A stretch of DNA of 47,739 nucleotides from Steroidobacteraceae bacterium (lineage in GTDB: Bacteria; Pseudomonadota; Gammaproteobacteria; Steroidobacterales; Steroidobacteraceae), in contig JADGHX010000010.1 of assembly GCA_019683695.1 (NCBI GenBank), positions 1 through 47,739 on the forward strand. The letters run 5' to 3'. The translations under genes and the position numbers were made by a program. A model generated the notes under the pieces. That model was not told the DNA's origin. It saw only the letters and a program-made list of their open reading frames with translations, and searched no databases. Below are positions 43,720-47,739 of the stretch, one piece after another (position 1 is the first letter of the stretch; every line of letters begins with the position of its first letter).

Positions 43720-45114
43720 TTACTGCGCCGCGCGCCAGCCGCCGTCCGCGTAGGACTTGCGGGCGACTTCCGCATACGGCACCGGGCTCACCATCGCACG
43801 GATTTCGGTCATCACGTGCGGCTCCACCGTCGGGCGCACCGAGTTCGGCTCGCCCCAGTGGAAGATCACTTCCGTGCCGGGCTCGGCGTACTCGACATCC
43901 ACCATCGCCAGCGTGAGCATGCGACGCTCGTTCGAGCTGTAGCCCACCCAGGTGGAGATACCGATCGTCTTGCCGTCCTTCGTCACCTTGTCGTACGGCA
44001 GGGTCGCGTAGACGGACGAAGGCATGTCGAAGTACTTCGCACGCTGGTCGCCACGCTGGAACATCGTGGCCATCGCCTTCAGCACGTCGTCGCTGTGCAG
44101 GGCCAGCGTCACCTTCTTGCGGCGCGGGTTCTTCGCGTGCTTCTCGAGCGCGGAGCGGCCGATGAAGTCATGGTCGAACTTCACGAAGATGCCGTAGCCG
44201 AGGTCGTACGGCGTGAGGTAGTAGTCCTCGATGTTCGGCGAATCGAAGCTGCCGCCGAGCGAGGCATTGCCTTCGTAGCCGTTGGCCGGCAGCCACTGGC
44301 GGTAGTCCTTCAGCTTCTCGCCCGAGTAGATCGCGGGCATCGGCGAGGGAATCCAGCCGGACTCGAGGGTGTTCGAGGCATAGGTGCGCGCGCCGACGGG
44401 CTTCAGGCCAAAGTCCTTGCCCGCTTCCAGAATGGCATTGCGCACCTCGGCCTTCTCTTCGTACGGGCCCCAGAGCTCGAAGCCGGGTTGGCCCGCCATG
44501 CCGTGGCGCAGGGCGCGCACCTTGCGGCCGGCGATCGTGAACTCGGTCATGTGGAAGAACTTGAGCTCCGGCGGCTTCTTGCCGAGCACCTTCTCCATGG
44601 TCGCAAGGGCGTTCGGACCCTGGACCTGGAAGCGGTACACCTTGCGCTTCACCTGCCCGCCCTTCTGGTCGGCGGCGCGGTCATCGCGCTCGAGCTCGAC
44701 GTTGTACTTGCCCTTCTCGGCGTGATAGGTCACCCAGTTGTGCACGGAGGGACGGCCGATGAGGTTGAAGTAGTCCTTGTCGAGGTACGTGAGGATCACG
44801 TCGCCGACGACATAGCCATCCTCGGTGCACGGCGCATACTGCTTCGCCTGGTTCACCTGGAAGCCCTTGAAGCTGTTCGTGCCGAGATCGGAGAGCAGCT
44901 TGAGGGCGTCCGGACCTTTCACGTACAGGTCGGTCATGTGGTAGGACTGGTCGAACAGCACCGCGGTCTGCTGCCACGCGCGCTGCTCATCGCGCCAGTT
45001 CGAGAACTCCGGCGGCACCACCGGATACACGTGCGCACCGGTCTGCGACGTGCGCAGCATCTTGAGCGCGCCGCCTGCAGCCTGGATTCGATCTTCCAAA
45101 GATTTGACGGTCAT
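43720..45114 (-). CDS. LigM/DesA-type folate-dependent demethylase paralogue (GcvT-like), diverged copy
   Basis: 464-residue protein of the aminomethyltransferase (GcvT-like) fold, most like LigM and DesA of Sphingobium, which move the methyl of aryl methoxy groups (vanillate, 3-O-methylgallate, syringate) to tetrahydrofolate. Features retained: [65 protein letters not shown], and the [14 protein letters not shown] block. Compared with the first paralogue it has HH replaced by YH in the DQS-x-HM motif and a Pro in the GR(A/P) motif, so substrate preference probably differs. Start ATG 45114 is inferred from the homologue's length; the frame is open to 45192. Third gene of the folD operon. No aromatic ring-cleavage genes are in view. 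Confidence 0.87.
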   Translation of the reverse strand: MTVKSLEDRIQAAGGALKMLRTSQTGAHVYPVVPPEFSNWRDEQRAWQQTAVLFDQSYHMTDLYVKGPDALKLLSDLGTNSFKGFQVNQAKQYAPCTEDGYVVGDVILTYLDKDYFNLIGRPSVHNWVTYHAEKGKYNVELERDDRAADQKGGQVKRKVYRFQVQGPNALATMEKVLGKKPPELKFFHMTEFTIAGRKVRALRHGMAGQPGFELWGPYEEKAEVRNAILEAGKDFGLKPVGARTYASNTLESGWIPSPMPAIYSGEKLKDYRQWLPANGYEGNASLGGSFDSPNIEDYYLTPYDLGYGIFVKFDHDFIGRSALEKHAKNPRRKKVTLALHSDDVLKAMATMFQRGDQRAKYFDMPSSVYATLPYDKVTKDGKTIGISTWVGYSSNERRMLTLAMVDVEYAEPGTEVIFHWGEPNSVRPTVEPHVMTEIRAMVSPVPYAEVARKSYADGGWRAAQ

Positions 45115-45229
45115 TGTCTGCAAACTCACTTGAGGGGTTGGGTTGCGGCGGGCGTCGGGTGCGCCCGCCACGTTCCGGTTCGGTGGGCGCACCGCCGGAA
45201 GGGGGTTCCGGCGGCGTGCCCGGTTCGGA

Positions 45230-46708
<1,479 letters not shown>

Positions 46709-47599
46709 TCAGGCGATGGGAACGCCCTTGCGCAGGTAAGCGGCATCCACGGTATTCGACAGCAGCATCGCAATCGTCATGGGGCCGAGGCCGCCGGGAA
46801 CCGGCGTGATCCAGCCGGCCCGCGCCGCTGCGGCGGCGTAGCCGACGTCTCCCACGAGCTTCCCGTCGGGCAGGCGATTGATGCCCACGTCGAAGACGGC
46901 TGCGCCCGGACGGATCCACTCGCCCGGAATGAACTCCGGCCTGCCCACGGCCACCACCAGCACTTCCGCGCGCTCGACCTCCGCGCGCAGATCGCGCGTG
47001 CCGGTGTGACACACCGTGACCGTGGAGCGCGCCAGCAGCAGCTCGAGCGCCATCGGGCGCCCGACGATGTTGGAGGCGCCGACGACCACGGCACGCTTGC
47101 CCTTGAGGTCGATGCCGTAGTGCTCGGCGAGCCGGATCACGCCATACGGCGTGCACGGCCGCAGCCGCGGGCGCTTCTGCGCGAGGTAGCCGGTGTTCAT
47201 GGGATGGAAGCCATCCGCATCCTTCGCAGGATCGACGGCGTCCATGACGCGATCGGCATCGATGCTCTTCGGCACGGGCATCTGGATCAGGATGCCGTCC
47301 ACGCGCTCATCGTCATTCAGGCGCTTCACGAGCGCGAGCAGCTCGGCCTCGCTCGTGCTCTCCGGCAGATCGTGCGCGAAGGAGGCGATGCCCACTTCCG
47401 CACACGACTTGCGCTTGTTGCGCACATACACGGTGGAGGCGGGATCCTCTCCCACCTGCACCACCGCGAGCCCGGGCGGGCGACCGAACTTCGCAGCGAA
47501 CTCGCCGACGCGAACGGCGGTCTTCTGCCGCTCCTTCGCCGCAACGGCCTTGCCGTCCAGGATGACGGCGCCCTGATTTTCTTTCACGACTGTGGACAT
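46709..47599 (-). CDS. folD: Methylenetetrahydrofolate dehydrogenase / cyclohydrolase
   Basis: 296-residue bifunctional cytoplasmic enzyme that converts 5,10-methylene-THF to 10-formyl-THF through the NADP-dependent dehydrogenase and cyclohydrolase steps. The catalytic lysine is Lys62 in the YVRNKRK motif (Tyr58), and the substrate and cofactor segments [17 protein letters not shown] and [11 protein letters not shown] are present. Start ATG 47599 follows a weak ribosome site. As the first gene of the minus-strand operon with two LigM-like demethylases it suits a pathway where folate C1 units released from methoxy groups are oxidised or reused. Confidence 0.96.
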   Translation of the reverse strand: MSTVVKENQGAVILDGKAVAAKERQKTAVRVGEFAAKFGRPPGLAVVQVGEDPASTVYVRNKRKSCAEVGIASFAHDLPESTSEAELLALVKRLNDDERVDGILIQMPVPKSIDADRVMDAVDPAKDADGFHPMNTGYLAQKRPRLRPCTPYGVIRLAEHYGIDLKGKRAVVVGASNIVGRPMALELLLARSTVTVCHTGTRDLRAEVERAEVLVVAVGRPEFIPGEWIRPGAAVFDVGINRLPDGKLVGDVGYAAAAARAGWITPVPGGLGPMTIAMLLSNTVDAAYLRKGVPIA

Positions 47600-47739
47600 T
47601 CAGTGATCCAGGAACCTGTGAACCGTGTGAACGTGAGGCACATCCGCATCTCGAGGTGTGCCTTGCGAGCCGCTCGCGGCCCCCGCCCCCCCCCGCAAGC
47701 CGGCCGGCGCGGGACACACCAAAGCCCGGAGGGGCCGCG

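Noticed and set aside
47636-47663. Inverted repeat AGGCACA / TGTGCCT upstream of folD
   Set aside because: Only 7-bp arms with a 14-base spacer, no match to a known operator; too weak to call a site.
47680-47694. Cytosine-rich tract near the window end
   Set aside because: A run of nine C's next to a further C run may be a sequencing or assembly length artefact or a slippery tract; no gene or site is tied to it.

Overview
This is a high-GC bacterial chromosome segment: two neighbouring lines counted by eye gave about 67% and 52% GC, the lower one in a single island. Outer-membrane TonB receptors, an MltA lipoprotein, an RND-type outer-membrane factor, LapA-like and DUF2244 proteins and Fur- and MerR-type sites point to a Gram-negative proteobacterium. 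A gammaproteobacterium of the Steroidobacter/Nevskia/Xanthomonas type is my best guess, but that is inference.

Layout. 1-3367: the end of a Na+/H+ antiporter, an S9 peptidase and a DUF488 protein. 3540-7978: a metal-resistance operon (MerR regulator with its own long-spacer promoter, a P1B ATPase with YHS and heavy-metal-binding domains, the CDF exporter DmeF, and a LapA-like membrane protein). 7986-8847: small hypotheticals and an Hsp20 remnant. 9116-14816: a stand-alone fatty acyl-AMP ligase, DUF2244 coupled to an isolated cytochrome c oxidase subunit I, DUF952, and the lytic transglycosylase MltA. 14823-21193: a Fur-boxed siderophore receptor, a BON/SRPBCC protein and two tail-to-tail MFS transporters. 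21344-27761: an APH/ATPase fusion, a LysE exporter, an oxidoreductase pair (one member apparently exported) and a second TonB receptor. 27869-32587: a tightly coupled MarR-EmrA-EmrB-OMF tripartite drug efflux operon. 32601-39834: two hybrid histidine kinases, one of 1822 residues carrying eight 276-bp tandem poly-HAMP units. 40313-41458: a MetE-C-terminal-like methyltransferase ended by a strong terminator. 41523-43642: a lower-GC island with a coupled ABC/AAA ATPase plus DUF4276 (TOPRIM-like) pair, bounded by terminators on both sides. 43720-47599: two LigM-type folate-dependent demethylase paralogues with folD, ended by a strong terminator.

How they work together. The right end is a one-carbon block: LigM-like enzymes would move methyl groups from a methoxylated substrate to tetrahydrofolate, and FolD interconverts folate C1 units. 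The MetE-like protein nearby could handle methyl groups too. The ATPase/TOPRIM pair has the look of a mobile two-gene nuclease defence module of the OLD/PARIS kind and is the best candidate for an undescribed system. The poly-HAMP kinase array is the most striking repeat structure.
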